Below are positions 35,041 to 44,066 of a stretch of DNA of 64,000 bases, piece by piece. Both the position numbers and the translations under genes were made by a program. The notes under the pieces are model-generated. The model ran no database searches. It saw nothing but the letters and a program-made list of their open reading frames with translations, and had not been told where the DNA came from. The first letter of the stretch is position 1. Each line of letters opens with the position of its first letter. This DNA is from Bacillota bacterium (GTDB lineage Bacteria; Bacillota; Clostridia; Oscillospirales; Acutalibacteraceae), in the NCBI GenBank assembly GCA_021769885.1, contig JAETSA010000006.1, positions 1 through 64,000 of the forward strand, read 5' to 3'.

Positions 35041-36741
35041 TCAAACCGACAATTCCGTTTCTAAAATAGTCTGAATACAGTCATATTTCAAAAGTTCTTC
35101 CGAAACCATAGGCGCATTCGCTTTCTCGGCATATGCGACGATTTCCTTAAGATATGTAACATCCTCTGCCTGCAATACGTTATCGTTAAAATTATCCACC
35201 GCACTTCGGATGCGCAGTACGCGTACAATGTCGGCGTGTTTTTCTTCGGTTAAGTCATAGAAGAAAAACGGAATCGCCACAATGACCGCGCCGATTAAGG
35301 AAAGCAGGGACTGATAGAAGAAGATGTTATTTCTAAGCTGTTCGTTTTGCAGTGCAAGCGAAATATCATCCGAAAATCCTACGCCGCCGAACGAGAGGAA
35401 TAACGGCGTCAGCATCCCTGTAAATATGCCGATGACGGTTGTAATAATCGCCATATAATTTTGCCAAAATCCTTCAAGGCGCTTGCCGGTTTTCATTTGA
35501 ATGTCGTCCAAAATGTCCGAGGTCATAATACCGGTGACAAAATAGAAGCCGCCGAAGAACTGCTCAAAGAAAGATACGACCAAAATCAACGCGGGACTTT
35601 TGTGGAAAATCACCTGCAGAGCAATCATCACAACATAACCGACGCAGGAGAGAAACATAACATTCTTTTTGCCCAATTTTTTAATTAAAAGCGGACCGAC
35701 CAGCAGCGCAACGGCAATGGCGTTCATCAGAATTGTGGAGCAATAAAGCCCAACCCAAGTCTTTGCCGTATCGGAAACGAAGCTGTATTGCGTAATCCAG
35801 GTTGTGATATTTGCAAGATTCCGAATGGCGTTAAATGCATTGAATATGGTGATAATCCAAAAATATTTGCTTTTGCTCAGAAGCTTCATCCCTTCCGTGA
35901 AGCGAACCTTTGCAACATATTCCTGCTTTACGACGGTGCGTTCCTGCACGCCTTTCACCAACAGAAGCACCATAAAAACACCAATCACGCCGCAAATCGG
36001 GAATATGATTCGATACATATTTACGGCGTTCCAGCCGCCCTGCTGTGCAAAAAGCGTTCCCGCTAAAATCGGCAGAATGATATTGACAATCGAGCTCGGC
36101 AGACCCGATACCAAGCCTTTAATCGAGCCGATATTGGCTCTTTCCTGCGCGACGGTGGAAATAGTTTGCTCAATGCCCGCAATACATTGATTGAGCAGTG
36201 TGATGAAAAACTGCCCGATTTGAATCAGCAGGAATGCCAAAAGAATACCGAGATTAAAGTCAATCGTGGATGCCTCAAAAACGCCCATAATCGGAATGGC
36301 GGGCAGGGGAATGCTGAACAGATGCACATCCATCCAAGCGGCGGGAATATACGGCACAAACGAAAAGCTGACCGCCGTGCCGATGGCGGACCACAGTAAA
36401 AACGGCTTGAATTTGCCGTTTTTGCCGTTCGAATTGTCAATCATCATCGAGAGAATCGGGGAACGGATAATCGCAATGACGGAAGCCAATATCGTCAGCA
36501 GCCAAGCCATACCCGTGGACATTCGGAAATAGGAAATCATCAAATGCACGCTGGTTGCAATGGTCGTGTACTGCGTCAAAACGCCGAGTAGATTCGGACT
36601 GCCGCAGCCGGCGGAAAAGGCGGCAAATTCCTTGTATGCAACCTGATAGCCTTCCGGCGGCCGATTCCAGTGCGCGCGGAACTTGCCGATGCCGCCCACG
36701 AGCTTTGTTTTTAAAGATTCTTTCTTTTTTGCGGATTCCAT
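35041..36741 (-). CDS. GPH-type sugar/sodium symporter (MFS)
   Basis: A 566-residue transporter with about 11-12 membrane helices. It resembles the glycoside-pentoside-hexuronide:cation symporter family (SPILSMMIDNSNGKNGKFKPFLLW loop between helices is diagnostic: Asp, Lys-Phe-Lys-Pro). A ~70-residue cytoplasmic C-terminal helix-rich tail is longer than usual. The ATG at 36741 follows AAAGGAAAC. It is 37 bases downstream of the GT2 gene on the same strand. Substrate unknown, probably a glycoside or uronide given the nearby hydrolases. Confidence 0.85.
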   Translation of the reverse strand: MESAKKKESLKTKLVGGIGKFRAHWNRPPEGYQVAYKEFAAFSAGCGSPNLLGVLTQYTTIATSVHLMISYFRMSTGMAWLLTILASVIAIIRSPILSMMIDNSNGKNGKFKPFLLWSAIGTAVSFSFVPYIPAAWMDVHLFSIPLPAIPIMGVFEASTIDFNLGILLAFLLIQIGQFFITLLNQCIAGIEQTISTVAQERANIGSIKGLVSGLPSSIVNIILPILAGTLFAQQGGWNAVNMYRIIFPICGVIGVFMVLLLVKGVQERTVVKQEYVAKVRFTEGMKLLSKSKYFWIITIFNAFNAIRNLANITTWITQYSFVSDTAKTWVGLYCSTILMNAIAVALLVGPLLIKKLGKKNVMFLSCVGYVVMIALQVIFHKSPALILVVSFFEQFFGGFYFVTGIMTSDILDDIQMKTGKRLEGFWQNYMAIITTVIGIFTGMLTPLFLSFGGVGFSDDISLALQNEQLRNNIFFYQSLLSLIGAVIVAIPFFFYDLTEEKHADIVRVLRIRSAVDNFNDNVLQAEDVTYLKEIVAYAEKANAPMVSEELLKYDCIQTILETELSV

Positions 36742-36778
36742 AAGCTGTTTCCTTTCATACGGTACTTGCTTTGTATAG

Positions 36779-37732
36779 TTATTTCTGTTCTTTTTCCTTT
36801 GCCTGCTTTTCGGCGGCATCTGTCCGTGCCGCAATCAGGAATTTCGGTCTTTGCTTGATTTCCTCATAAATTTTGGAAACGTAAAAGCCGATAATCCCAA
36901 GACTTACCATAATAATACTGCCGATGAGCAAAAGCAGAAGAATCACGGTCGTGAAGCCCTCCACCGCCGTGCCGCTGAAATACTGAATCAAAGCGATTAA
37001 GCCAAAGACAACAGCGACCAAAAACACAATGCCGCCGAGTACGGTAATCAAATTCAGCGGTATGGACGAAAAGGCGGTGATATTGGTTACGGCGTACTTT
37101 ATCAGCGCGCGGGTGGACCATTTGGATTTGCCGACTTCCCGTTCGGCAACATCGTATTCCACAGCGGCGGATGGATACCCGACCCATTCCGAAAGTGCGC
37201 GGAAAAAGTAGTTGCGTTCGGGCATTCCCAAAAGCACCTCGACGACCTCACGGTCTAAAAGCTTGTAATCCGACGCTTTGGTCATATCAATTTTGACGAT
37301 TGCCGACATTGCGGCATAAAACGCCTTGGCGGCGAATCGGTGCAGTGCGCTTTCTTTGCCACGGCTGGATTTTACACCGTTTACAACCTTATAGCCCTGC
37401 TCCCAAAGGTGATACATTTCTACCATAGCCGCAGGTGGCTGCTGTAAATCGCAGTCAATCACGGCACAGCAGTCGCCTTTTGCTTCCGAAAGTCCTGCCA
37501 AAATAGCGGATTCCTTACCGAAGTTTCGCGAAAAGCTGATGCCGCGCACACGGGGGTTCAATTTTGCAGCTTGTTGAATTTTCTCCCAAGTACCGTCCCT
37601 TGAGCCGTCGTTTACAAACAGAATTTCAAATCGGATATCCGCCGCAGACAACGTGTCGGAAATCACAGCGGCGGTTTTTTCCAGAATATCCTGTTCATTA
37701 TAGGCAGGGACAACAATCGATAATAAGGGCAT
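36779..37732 (-). CDS. Family 2 glycosyltransferase (GtrB/DPM-like)
   Basis: A 317-residue membrane glycosyltransferase. The N-terminal GT2 domain has LSIVVPAYNEQDILEK, FVNDGSRDGTW and the metal-binding DCDLQQPP. Two C-terminal helices (about 230-285) anchor it. Proteins of this type move a sugar from a nucleotide donor to polyprenyl phosphate, feeding surface glycan or teichoic acid decoration. TAGGAG precedes the ATG at 37732. It lies between the esterase/transporter pseudogene and the GPH transporter on the same strand. Confidence 0.92.
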   Translation of the reverse strand: MPLLSIVVPAYNEQDILEKTAAVISDTLSAADIRFEILFVNDGSRDGTWEKIQQAAKLNPRVRGISFSRNFGKESAILAGLSEAKGDCCAVIDCDLQQPPAAMVEMYHLWEQGYKVVNGVKSSRGKESALHRFAAKAFYAAMSAIVKIDMTKASDYKLLDREVVEVLLGMPERNYFFRALSEWVGYPSAAVEYDVAEREVGKSKWSTRALIKYAVTNITAFSSIPLNLITVLGGIVFLVAVVFGLIALIQYFSGTAVEGFTTVILLLLLIGSIIMVSLGIIGFYVSKIYEEIKQRPKFLIAARTDAAEKQAKEKEQK

Positions 37733-37817
37733 AGCTGTTTCTCCTAAAAAAGTTCGTTTTATGTATTGTTTAGTATACAGTTTTTTCGGAAGACTATCAA
37801 GACGGAAAACAAAAGCT

Positions 37818-38414
37818 TTAAGCCTTGGTCTGTGACGCTTCCAGCTGTTCGCGCAGTTTTTGAAGCTCAGATTTCGACAGCTTATACGCGAATGTCAGCA
37901 GTAAGAACATACCGAGCAAAATGACGGCGGGAACCAATGTGGCGGCGGTATACAGCTTGTCGGTGACCTCAGGTGTCTGCACGGCAAGTGCGCCGTCATA
38001 GCCGATGAACCCGAGCAAAGCGGACACGCCTGCGCCTGCGGCGGTTTGCCCCTCATCGGCACTGCCGCCCGTAAAGCTCCCACCGTGAATATACAAAATT
38101 ACAGGGCGGTTTTCGGCGGCTTTCGGTGTCCGGATATTTAAAAACAGGCAGTCCTCGCTGTAGGTAAAGGAAAGCCCTTTTCGAAATTCCTTATGATAAA
38201 ATGCATTAACCGTTGCGTCGTCCTCAAATGCACGGTGCTGAAAGGCACAGGCGCGGAACGCCGTCGCGTCATATACACCGTCTCAATGCGTGACAGGTGT
38301 CGGCAGTCCGAAGCGCTCGGCGGTTGCATAGCGAATCCCGCGAAATTCAAAACAGGACTCGTTTTCAAGTCCGCGAACCGTGCCGCAGTCGGTCTTCAAT
38401 TCAACACAATTCAC
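37818..38414 (-). pseudogene. Chimeric pseudogene: carboxylesterase N-terminus fused to GPH transporter C-terminus
   Basis: Reading from a GTG at 38414, the first ~125 codons match type B carboxylesterases (ELKTDCGTVRG, FEFRGIRYA, SEDCLFLNIRTP, RPVILYIHGGSF). At 38284 a TGA stands where the family has a Trp (THxDGVYDA), giving a premature stop. About residue 130 the sequence switches in frame to a transporter C-terminus (LGFIGYDGALAVQTPEV, then a membrane helix and KLSKSELQKLREQLE), which is typical of GPH symporters. A deletion joining two neighbouring genes explains this best. The catalytic serine region of the esterase is lost. Confidence 0.75.
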
Positions 38415-38446
38415 AAAAACATCTCTCCAAAGTTTGTAATAAAGGT

Positions 38447-38475
38447 AGTATAACACAATTATTTCGTTCTCGCAA
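38447..38475 (-). promoter_or_regulatory. Promoter of the esterase/transporter pseudogene
   Basis: On the minus strand TTGCGA (38475-38470), 17-base spacer, TATACT (38452-38447). It faces the araC-type gene, so this gap probably held the regulator's binding sites. Confidence 0.6.
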
Positions 38476-38582
38476 TCGGCTTTCGGAAATTCAAAAATAC
38501 CAAAAAACCGATATTTTTATAGTAATTCTTTAAAATATATGTTATACTGTAGCAGGACAGCTAAAGTGAAAGGGTGGTGTTT

Positions 38583-39344
38583 ATGCAAGTCAACTTGAAG
38601 AGCATTCAAATTGTGCCGAAAACGGCACAGGGCATCGGCTATGCACAGCGCGAAGGGGGACTCAGCCATACGCCCTATCAGCTCGAAACCGAATTTTTCA
38701 ACTGCATCGAACGCGGCGATGTCGCACTTTTGAAAGACAAAATGCAGGAATATTTCCAAAACGGCTTTGTAATCGGGCGGCTTTCGGACAATGATTTGAG
38801 TCAAATGCAGTATTGGGCGGTCAGCGGGATTACGCTCGCCGTGCGTGCCGCGATGCGGGGCGGATTGGATGAGCTGTATGCCTACAACCTGAGCGACCGA
38901 TACATACAGCAAATGGATGTGTTGCAAAGTGCGGAGCAAATCGTGTCGTTTCTGACGCAAAAGGCTGTGGAATTGACGGAACTCGTGGCAAAGGTGCACG
39001 GAAGGCTCGAGTATTCCCCGCACGTGCGGCGGTGTATGGGCTATATTGAGCGGCATTTGCACGAAAAGCTGACTGTGGCGGCGCTCGCGAAAAACGGCGG
39101 GATTTCCGCGGATTATCTTTCTGCGATTTTTAAAAAGGAAACAGGCGAATCTTTAAGTGCCTACATACTTTCCCGCAAGCTGCGGGAAGCACAGCTTCTG
39201 CTCGAAAACGGCTGCAGCTGTGAGCAGGCGGCATACACACTGGGCTTCTGTTCGGAATCTTATTTTATTGCCTGTTTTAAAAAGGCGTTCGGCACAACGC
39301 CGCGCAGCTTTGCGGCGGCGCATAGCCAGGCGGCGCGAATTTGA
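38583..39344 (+). CDS. AraC family transcriptional regulator
   Basis: A 253-residue regulator with a C-terminal AraC DNA-binding domain of two helix-turn-helix motifs (LTVAALAKNGGISADYLSAIF and EQAAYTLGFCSESYFIACFKKAFG, with TPRSF). The N-terminal ~150 residues are helical and lack a cupin signature. The ATG at 38583 follows AAAGGGTGG. It is divergent from the esterase/transporter pseudogene and probably controlled that lost carbohydrate locus. The last codons and the TGA stop (39331-39344) lie in the left arm of element M3, so the native C-terminus may have been changed. Confidence 0.88.
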   Translation: MQVNLKSIQIVPKTAQGIGYAQREGGLSHTPYQLETEFFNCIERGDVALLKDKMQEYFQNGFVIGRLSDNDLSQMQYWAVSGITLAVRAAMRGGLDELYAYNLSDRYIQQMDVLQSAEQIVSFLTQKAVELTELVAKVHGRLEYSPHVRRCMGYIERHLHEKLTVAALAKNGGISADYLSAIFKKETGESLSAYILSRKLREAQLLLENGCSCEQAAYTLGFCSESYFIACFKKAFGTTPRSFAAAHSQAARI

Positions 39345-39587
39345 ATCCGGTTTTGCGAGATATCTTTTCCCCTGCACGGCGTCAAAAATGCTCGCAATCC
39401 GACAGGATTGCTGTGCTTTTTTTCTTGTTCAGGAAAAAATCTATTCCCGCAAAACTCTGCGACCTAAAACGGATGAGATTTTCGCCGATTTTTGGTGCAG
39501 AGGGCGACGGTTGGCTGTCGCCAACCGAGACCGTACGCTAAAAAGCGGCAAAAGACCGCCGTTTTAGGCGGGTTCAAATTCGCGCCG
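39331..39587. repeat. Structured interspersed element, copy M3
   Basis: About 257 bp with inverted ends (CGGCGCGAATTTGAATCCG at left and its near-perfect complement at 39569-39587). Hairpin a at 39394-39411 (GCAATCC-GACA-GGATTGC, followed by TGTGC) and hairpin b at 39508-39527 (CGGTTGG-CTGTCG-CCAACCG, followed by AGA) correspond to those of M1 and M2. No TA dinucleotides flank it. Bases 39588-39689 hold only the approach to rmuC. Confidence 0.7.
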
Positions 39588-39689
39588 TCCGGCTGCACAA
39601 AAGTAATATCGGAATTTTAATGTTTTCAACGGTATTTTGATAGAATTTTATTTCTGTTTTGATTACAATACAAATGAAGTGAGGCAATT

Positions 39690-40991
39690 ATGGATATTTT
39701 TAACGGGATTCTTTTGGTTTTATCGGGGCTTGCATTTCTCGGCACAGCGGCGATTCTGCTTTTGCTGTTACGCAAAAAAGACGACGGCACAAAGCAGTCG
39801 GTCGAAAAGCTTTCCGAGCGGCTTGATGCCGTGCAGAAAACCACGGCGGATGAATTTGCACGCAATCGTATGGAGCTTTCCGCTAGCTTGAACGAAATGC
39901 GCAAACGCTTGGAAGAAATGACAAAGGCGAACTTCGAACAGCGTATAGAGCTTTCGGAAACGGTTACAAAGTCTATGCATGATATTCGCGACCGCACGCT
40001 TGAGCAGAATGAGAAGCAGTCCAAAACCGTGGAAGCCGCGATTGTGAAAATGCAGGAAAGCAACGAAAAGAAGCTCGACGAAATGCGAATGACGGTGGAT
40101 GAGAAGCTGACCTCTACCTTAACGACCCGCTTAAATACTTCCTTTAAGACTGTATCCGACCAGCTCGAAAAGCTGTATACCTCTTTAGGCGAAATGAAGG
40201 AGCTGTCTGTCGGGGTGACGGACAATGTCGGCGCACTCAATCGGGTGCTGACGAACGTAAAGGCGCGCGGCACTTGGGCAGAGGTGCAGTTAGAGGCGAT
40301 TCTTGACCAGACGATTCCTAATATGTATGAAAAGAATGTCGCGACAGGCGAAAAGGACACCGAACGCGTAGAATTTGCCATCCGCATTCCCGCAAATGAT
40401 GACAAAAATAAAATCACTTATCTGCCTGTCGATTCCAAATTTCCGTTGGAGGATTACGTGCGCCTGTGCACGGCGGCAGAGCACGCCGATGCGGAAGCCG
40501 TAAAAGCCGCACGCAAGGAACTCGAAAACCGCGTGTACGGCGAAGCAAAGCTGATTAAGAAATACATAAACGTCCCCAAAACCACGCCGTTCGCGATTAT
40601 GTATCTTGCAACCGAAGGCTTGTATGCGGAAATCGTTTCCTCGCAGTCGGGCGTGCTTGAAAAAATTCAGAATGACTGCAACGTGATGGTTGCAGGGCCT
40701 TCCACGATTACCGCGCTGTTAAATTCGCTTTCTATGGGCTTTAAAACGGTTGCCATCAATGAAAAGGCGAACGAGGTACGCTTGCTTTTGGGTGCGGCAA
40801 AGGCGCAGTATGAAAACTTCGGCACGATTCTCGAAAAGGCGAAGAAAAAAATCGACGAAGCGGGAAAAACGCTCGACGATGCCCAGCACCGCAATTCCAT
40901 TATCCGCAAAAAACTGCGCACGGTCGAGGATTTGGAACAGGGAGAGTCCGCCGATATTTTAGGGCTTGGCACAGATGCGTTGTCGGATTGA
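39690..40991 (+). CDS. rmuC: DNA recombination protein RmuC
   Basis: A 433-residue protein: an N-terminal membrane helix (about 4-27), a long coiled coil (about 35-190) and the conserved RmuC domain (NVKARGTWAEVQLEAILDQ, YLPVDSKFPLEDYVRL, TPFAIMYLATEGLYAEI, AGPSTITALLNSLSMGF). RmuC has a PD-(D/E)XK-like fold and limits inversions at short inverted repeats in E. coli, which is notable given the palindrome content of this genome. The ATG at 39690 follows GTGAGG. It is a single-gene unit. Confidence 0.93.
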   Translation: MDIFNGILLVLSGLAFLGTAAILLLLLRKKDDGTKQSVEKLSERLDAVQKTTADEFARNRMELSASLNEMRKRLEEMTKANFEQRIELSETVTKSMHDIRDRTLEQNEKQSKTVEAAIVKMQESNEKKLDEMRMTVDEKLTSTLTTRLNTSFKTVSDQLEKLYTSLGEMKELSVGVTDNVGALNRVLTNVKARGTWAEVQLEAILDQTIPNMYEKNVATGEKDTERVEFAIRIPANDDKNKITYLPVDSKFPLEDYVRLCTAAEHADAEAVKAARKELENRVYGEAKLIKKYINVPKTTPFAIMYLATEGLYAEIVSSQSGVLEKIQNDCNVMVAGPSTITALLNSLSMGFKTVAINEKANEVRLLLGAAKAQYENFGTILEKAKKKIDEAGKTLDDAQHRNSIIRKKLRTVEDLEQGESADILGLGTDALSD

Positions 40992-41020
40992 TTTCGTTTG
41001 GCTGTTTTTCATAAAAATTC

Positions 41021-41049
41021 TTGCAAAATCACAGGCTTTGCATTACAAT
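41021..41049 (+). promoter_or_regulatory. Putative promoter of GH3 gene
   Basis: TTGCAA at 41021-41026, 17-base spacer, TACAAT at 41044-41049. A TATAAT overlaps at 41050-41055 but has no matching -35 box. Confidence 0.5.
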
Positions 41050-41107
41050 TATAATATTGGATTTTAGAAATTTTATAAAATCATAAATTTTTCTATGGAG
41101 GAGAAAT

Positions 41108-43540
41108 ATGAAGCATCCTGAAATTCTTGCCAAAATGACTTTGGAAGAAAAAGCCAGCCTTTGCTCCGGCAAAGACTATTGGCACACTGAAGAGATTCGC
41201 CATGCAGAGGTTCCGTCGATTATGCTGACCGACGGCCCGCACGGCATCCGCAAACGTGTGGAGGAGAAAACCAGCAAGGATGAAAAAATGTCCTTGAAAG
41301 GCGTTCCCGCCATCTGCTATCCGACCGCCTCTGCGACCGCTTGCTCGTGGGACACAGACCTCATTTATAAAATGGGCGAGGCACTCGGTGAGGAATGCTT
41401 GAAAGAGCAGGTTTCCGTTCTGTTAGGGCCGGGTACCAACATTAAGCGTTCGCCTTTGTGCGGCAGAAACTTTGAGTATTTCTCAGAAGACCCGTTGCTT
41501 GCAGGCGAAATGGCGGCATCGTTCATCAACGGCGTGCAGAGCAAGGGCATCGGTACTTCCGTAAAGCATTTTGCGGCAAACAACCAGGAAACCCGCCGTA
41601 TGACGGTCAACACGGTTGTAGATGAGCGCACTTTGCGTGAAATCTATTTAAGACCGTTCGAAATTGCGGTGAAGAAGGCACAGCCGTGGACAATTATGGC
41701 GGCATATGAGCGTCTGAACGGTACATATTGCGCCGAGAACAAGTGGTTGCTTACCGATGTTTTGAGAACCGAATGGGATTTCCAAGGCATCGTTGTGACT
41801 GACTGGGGTGCAGAAAATGAGCGCGTGCCGGGTCTTTTGGCAGGGCAGGAACTGGAAATGCCCTCCTCCAACGGCGTTGGCAACAAACAGATTGTCGAAG
41901 CAGTCAAACAGGGTCTTGTGGAGGAAAGCTATCTGGACGAATTGGTTGACCGCTTGATTGATATGGCGCTCAAGGGCAAAGCCGTCCTCGGCGAGCACAC
42001 CTATGACGCCGCCGCGCACCACAAGCTCGCACGCGAAATTGCGGGTCAGTGTATGGTGCTTATGAAAAACGACGGCGATATTCTGCCACTCAAGAAGACC
42101 GCAAAGCTTGCAGTTATCGGCGAAATGGCGAAAAAACCGCGCTATCAGGGTGCAGGTTCGTCGCTGATTAATCCGATTCAACTGGATTCCGCATTTGAAA
42201 CCTTGGTGCAGATGGGCGTAGAGTTCCAGTATGCACCCGGTTATTCGACCGCGAAAAAGAACAAAACTTCTGACGATACCTTTGTGGCGGAAGCGGTTGC
42301 AAAGGCAAAAAATGCCGAAACCGTGCTGATGTTCATCGGTTTGACGGATGCTTTCGAAACCGAGGGCAACGACAGAAAGCATTTGAATATTCCGCCGCTG
42401 CATAACCGCTTGGTCAATGAGGTGCTCAAGGTCAACAAGAACGTGGTCGTTGTGCTTTCGGGCGGTGCGGCTGTGGAGATGCCGTGGGCGGATGAAGTGC
42501 CCGCAATTCTGAATGAATTTTTGACCGGTCAGGCGTGCGGCAGTGCAGTCTGTGACGTGCTGTTTGGCGATGTCAACCCGAGCGCAAAGCTTGCGGAGAC
42601 CTATCCCTGTGCTTTGGAGGATAACTCTAGCGCAAATTACTTCCCCGGCACACCTGTTTCCGTAGAATACAGAGAAAGCGTTTATGTCGGTTACAGATAT
42701 TACGATACTGTAAATAAGGCAGTTCGTTTCCCGTTCGGTCACGGCCTTTCCTACACGACCTTCGAATACAGCGATATCAAACTCAGTGCCGATAAAATTC
42801 AGGATACCGACACCGTAACCGTTTCCTTTAAGGTGAAGAATACAGGAGATAGAGACGGCGCGGAAGTCGCACAGCTGTATGTCAGTGATGTGGACAGCAC
42901 CATTTATCGCCCCGCCAAAGAGCTGAAAGGCTTCAAGAAGGTGTTCCTGAAAGCGGGCGAGGAAAAGACCGTAGAAATCATCCTTGACAAACGCGCATTC
43001 GCCTATTACAACGTGAATATCCACGACTGGCATGTAGAAAGCGGTGCGTTTAAGATTTTGGTCGGTGCTTCGAGCCGTGACATCCGTTTGGAAGCTTCTT
43101 TGGAAGTTGAATCCACAGTTGCGGCGGAGGTTCCCGATTATAAAGCAACCGCGCCCGAATATTACGGCGCAGATATTATGCACGTCGGCGATGCTTCGTT
43201 TGCCGCTGTGCTCGGTCACGAAATTCCGCCTTCAACCAGAGATAAGAGTCAGCCGCTGACCATCGGCAACACCATTGAGGATGCAGTGGACGGCAAATGG
43301 GGCGGCAGATTCAACCGTCTGTTTGCAAAAATGCTCGGTACGGATACTATGGCGGGCGCAATCGCCCTGCAAACACCCGTGAAGAATTTCATCTCCATGA
43401 GCTTCGGTCTGTTCAGCCCGCAAATGGCGGATGGCTTGCTGATTATCCTCAACGAAGATAAGTTCGGTAAGGGTATGGGCAAGATTCTCAAAGGCGTTCC
43501 CAACACCCTGAAGAATCTCGATAAGCTCAAAGGCATCTAA
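41108..43540 (+). CDS. Glycoside hydrolase family 3 (beta-glucosidase type)
   Basis: An 810-residue cytoplasmic enzyme without a signal peptide. The GH3 N-terminal barrel contains LTDGPHGIRK, the KHFAANNQE motif and the nucleophile Asp in GIVVTDWGAENE (about residue 232). The C-terminal GH3 domain and a fibronectin III-like domain (about 575-645, VTVSFKVKNTGDRDGAEVAQ) follow. About 130 extra residues at the C-terminus (from IMHVGDASFAAVLG) are found in gut Firmicutes relatives. It likely hydrolyses beta-glucosides or beta-xylosides. GGAGGAG precedes the start. Confidence 0.94.
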   Translation: MKHPEILAKMTLEEKASLCSGKDYWHTEEIRHAEVPSIMLTDGPHGIRKRVEEKTSKDEKMSLKGVPAICYPTASATACSWDTDLIYKMGEALGEECLKEQVSVLLGPGTNIKRSPLCGRNFEYFSEDPLLAGEMAASFINGVQSKGIGTSVKHFAANNQETRRMTVNTVVDERTLREIYLRPFEIAVKKAQPWTIMAAYERLNGTYCAENKWLLTDVLRTEWDFQGIVVTDWGAENERVPGLLAGQELEMPSSNGVGNKQIVEAVKQGLVEESYLDELVDRLIDMALKGKAVLGEHTYDAAAHHKLAREIAGQCMVLMKNDGDILPLKKTAKLAVIGEMAKKPRYQGAGSSLINPIQLDSAFETLVQMGVEFQYAPGYSTAKKNKTSDDTFVAEAVAKAKNAETVLMFIGLTDAFETEGNDRKHLNIPPLHNRLVNEVLKVNKNVVVVLSGGAAVEMPWADEVPAILNEFLTGQACGSAVCDVLFGDVNPSAKLAETYPCALEDNSSANYFPGTPVSVEYRESVYVGYRYYDTVNKAVRFPFGHGLSYTTFEYSDIKLSADKIQDTDTVTVSFKVKNTGDRDGAEVAQLYVSDVDSTIYRPAKELKGFKKVFLKAGEEKTVEIILDKRAFAYYNVNIHDWHVESGAFKILVGASSRDIRLEASLEVESTVAAEVPDYKATAPEYYGADIMHVGDASFAAVLGHEIPPSTRDKSQPLTIGNTIEDAVDGKWGGRFNRLFAKMLGTDTMAGAIALQTPVKNFISMSFGLFSPQMADGLLIILNEDKFGKGMGKILKGVPNTLKNLDKLKGI

Positions 43541-43560
43541 TTGCAATTCGCATCACAGTA

Positions 43561-43602
43561 AAAAAAGGAACTCGGAAGCCAAGGCTTTCGAGTTCCTTTT
43601 TT
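43561..43602 (+). terminator. Rho-independent terminator
   Basis: Stem AAAAAAGGAACTCG / CGAGTTCCTTTTTT, 20 bases after the GH3 stop codon; symmetrical, so possibly bidirectional. Confidence 0.88.
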
Positions 43603-43635
43603 GCAGTTATGAAAACAACCGTGTATGAACTCACG

Positions 43636-44062
43636 AAATCAGAACAACCCGACGGCGATGTCTACCCCGTAGGGGCGGGGTGCGGGTCTCCGGTGGAGAC
43701 CTCTGCATACGGAAGTATGCAGAAGCGCAACCGAGCCGGCAGGCGAGACCTTCCACGCCCGCCCGTCGAAGCCTGATGGAATTTTGCGGGACGCTGAGGG
43801 CAGCGTCCCCTACGGGTTGAGAATCAAATGCAATATTTGCATAACCGATGGCTTTGCACCAACCCCGTAGGGGCGGATGAAGATTCCCCTAATAGGGGAA
43901 ATGTCTGCGAAGCAGACAAAAGGGTAATGGCGAAGCCGTAACCTCATCCGCCCGAGCACGGTCGGATTTCGCACAAACCTACGGCGGGAGCAAGCCCCCG
44001 CCCTACACCCGTAGGGGCGAACTGTGTTCGCCCGCGGACATACATCCTCGAGGGCCGTCCCT
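43636..44062. repeat. GTAGGGGCG multi-hairpin repeat cluster D
   Basis: Between convergent genes. It contains the TCTGCATAC / GTATGCAGA plus GTCTCC / GGAGAC module of cluster A in the opposite orientation (43681-43750), a GGGACGCTG-AGGG-CAGCGTCCC hairpin (43788-43810) and the nested module ATTCCCC / GGGGAAAT, GTCTGC-GAA-GCAGAC (43903-43917) and GGTAATGGCGAAGCCGTAACC. No gene is present. Confidence 0.83.
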
Positions 44063-44066
44063 CCAT

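Noticed and set aside
41648-43219. Long minus-strand open frame (523 codons) opposite the GH3 gene
   Set aside because: It is antisense to a full-length GH3 enzyme with all motifs, has no recognisable domain and no ribosome binding site; it arises from codon bias.
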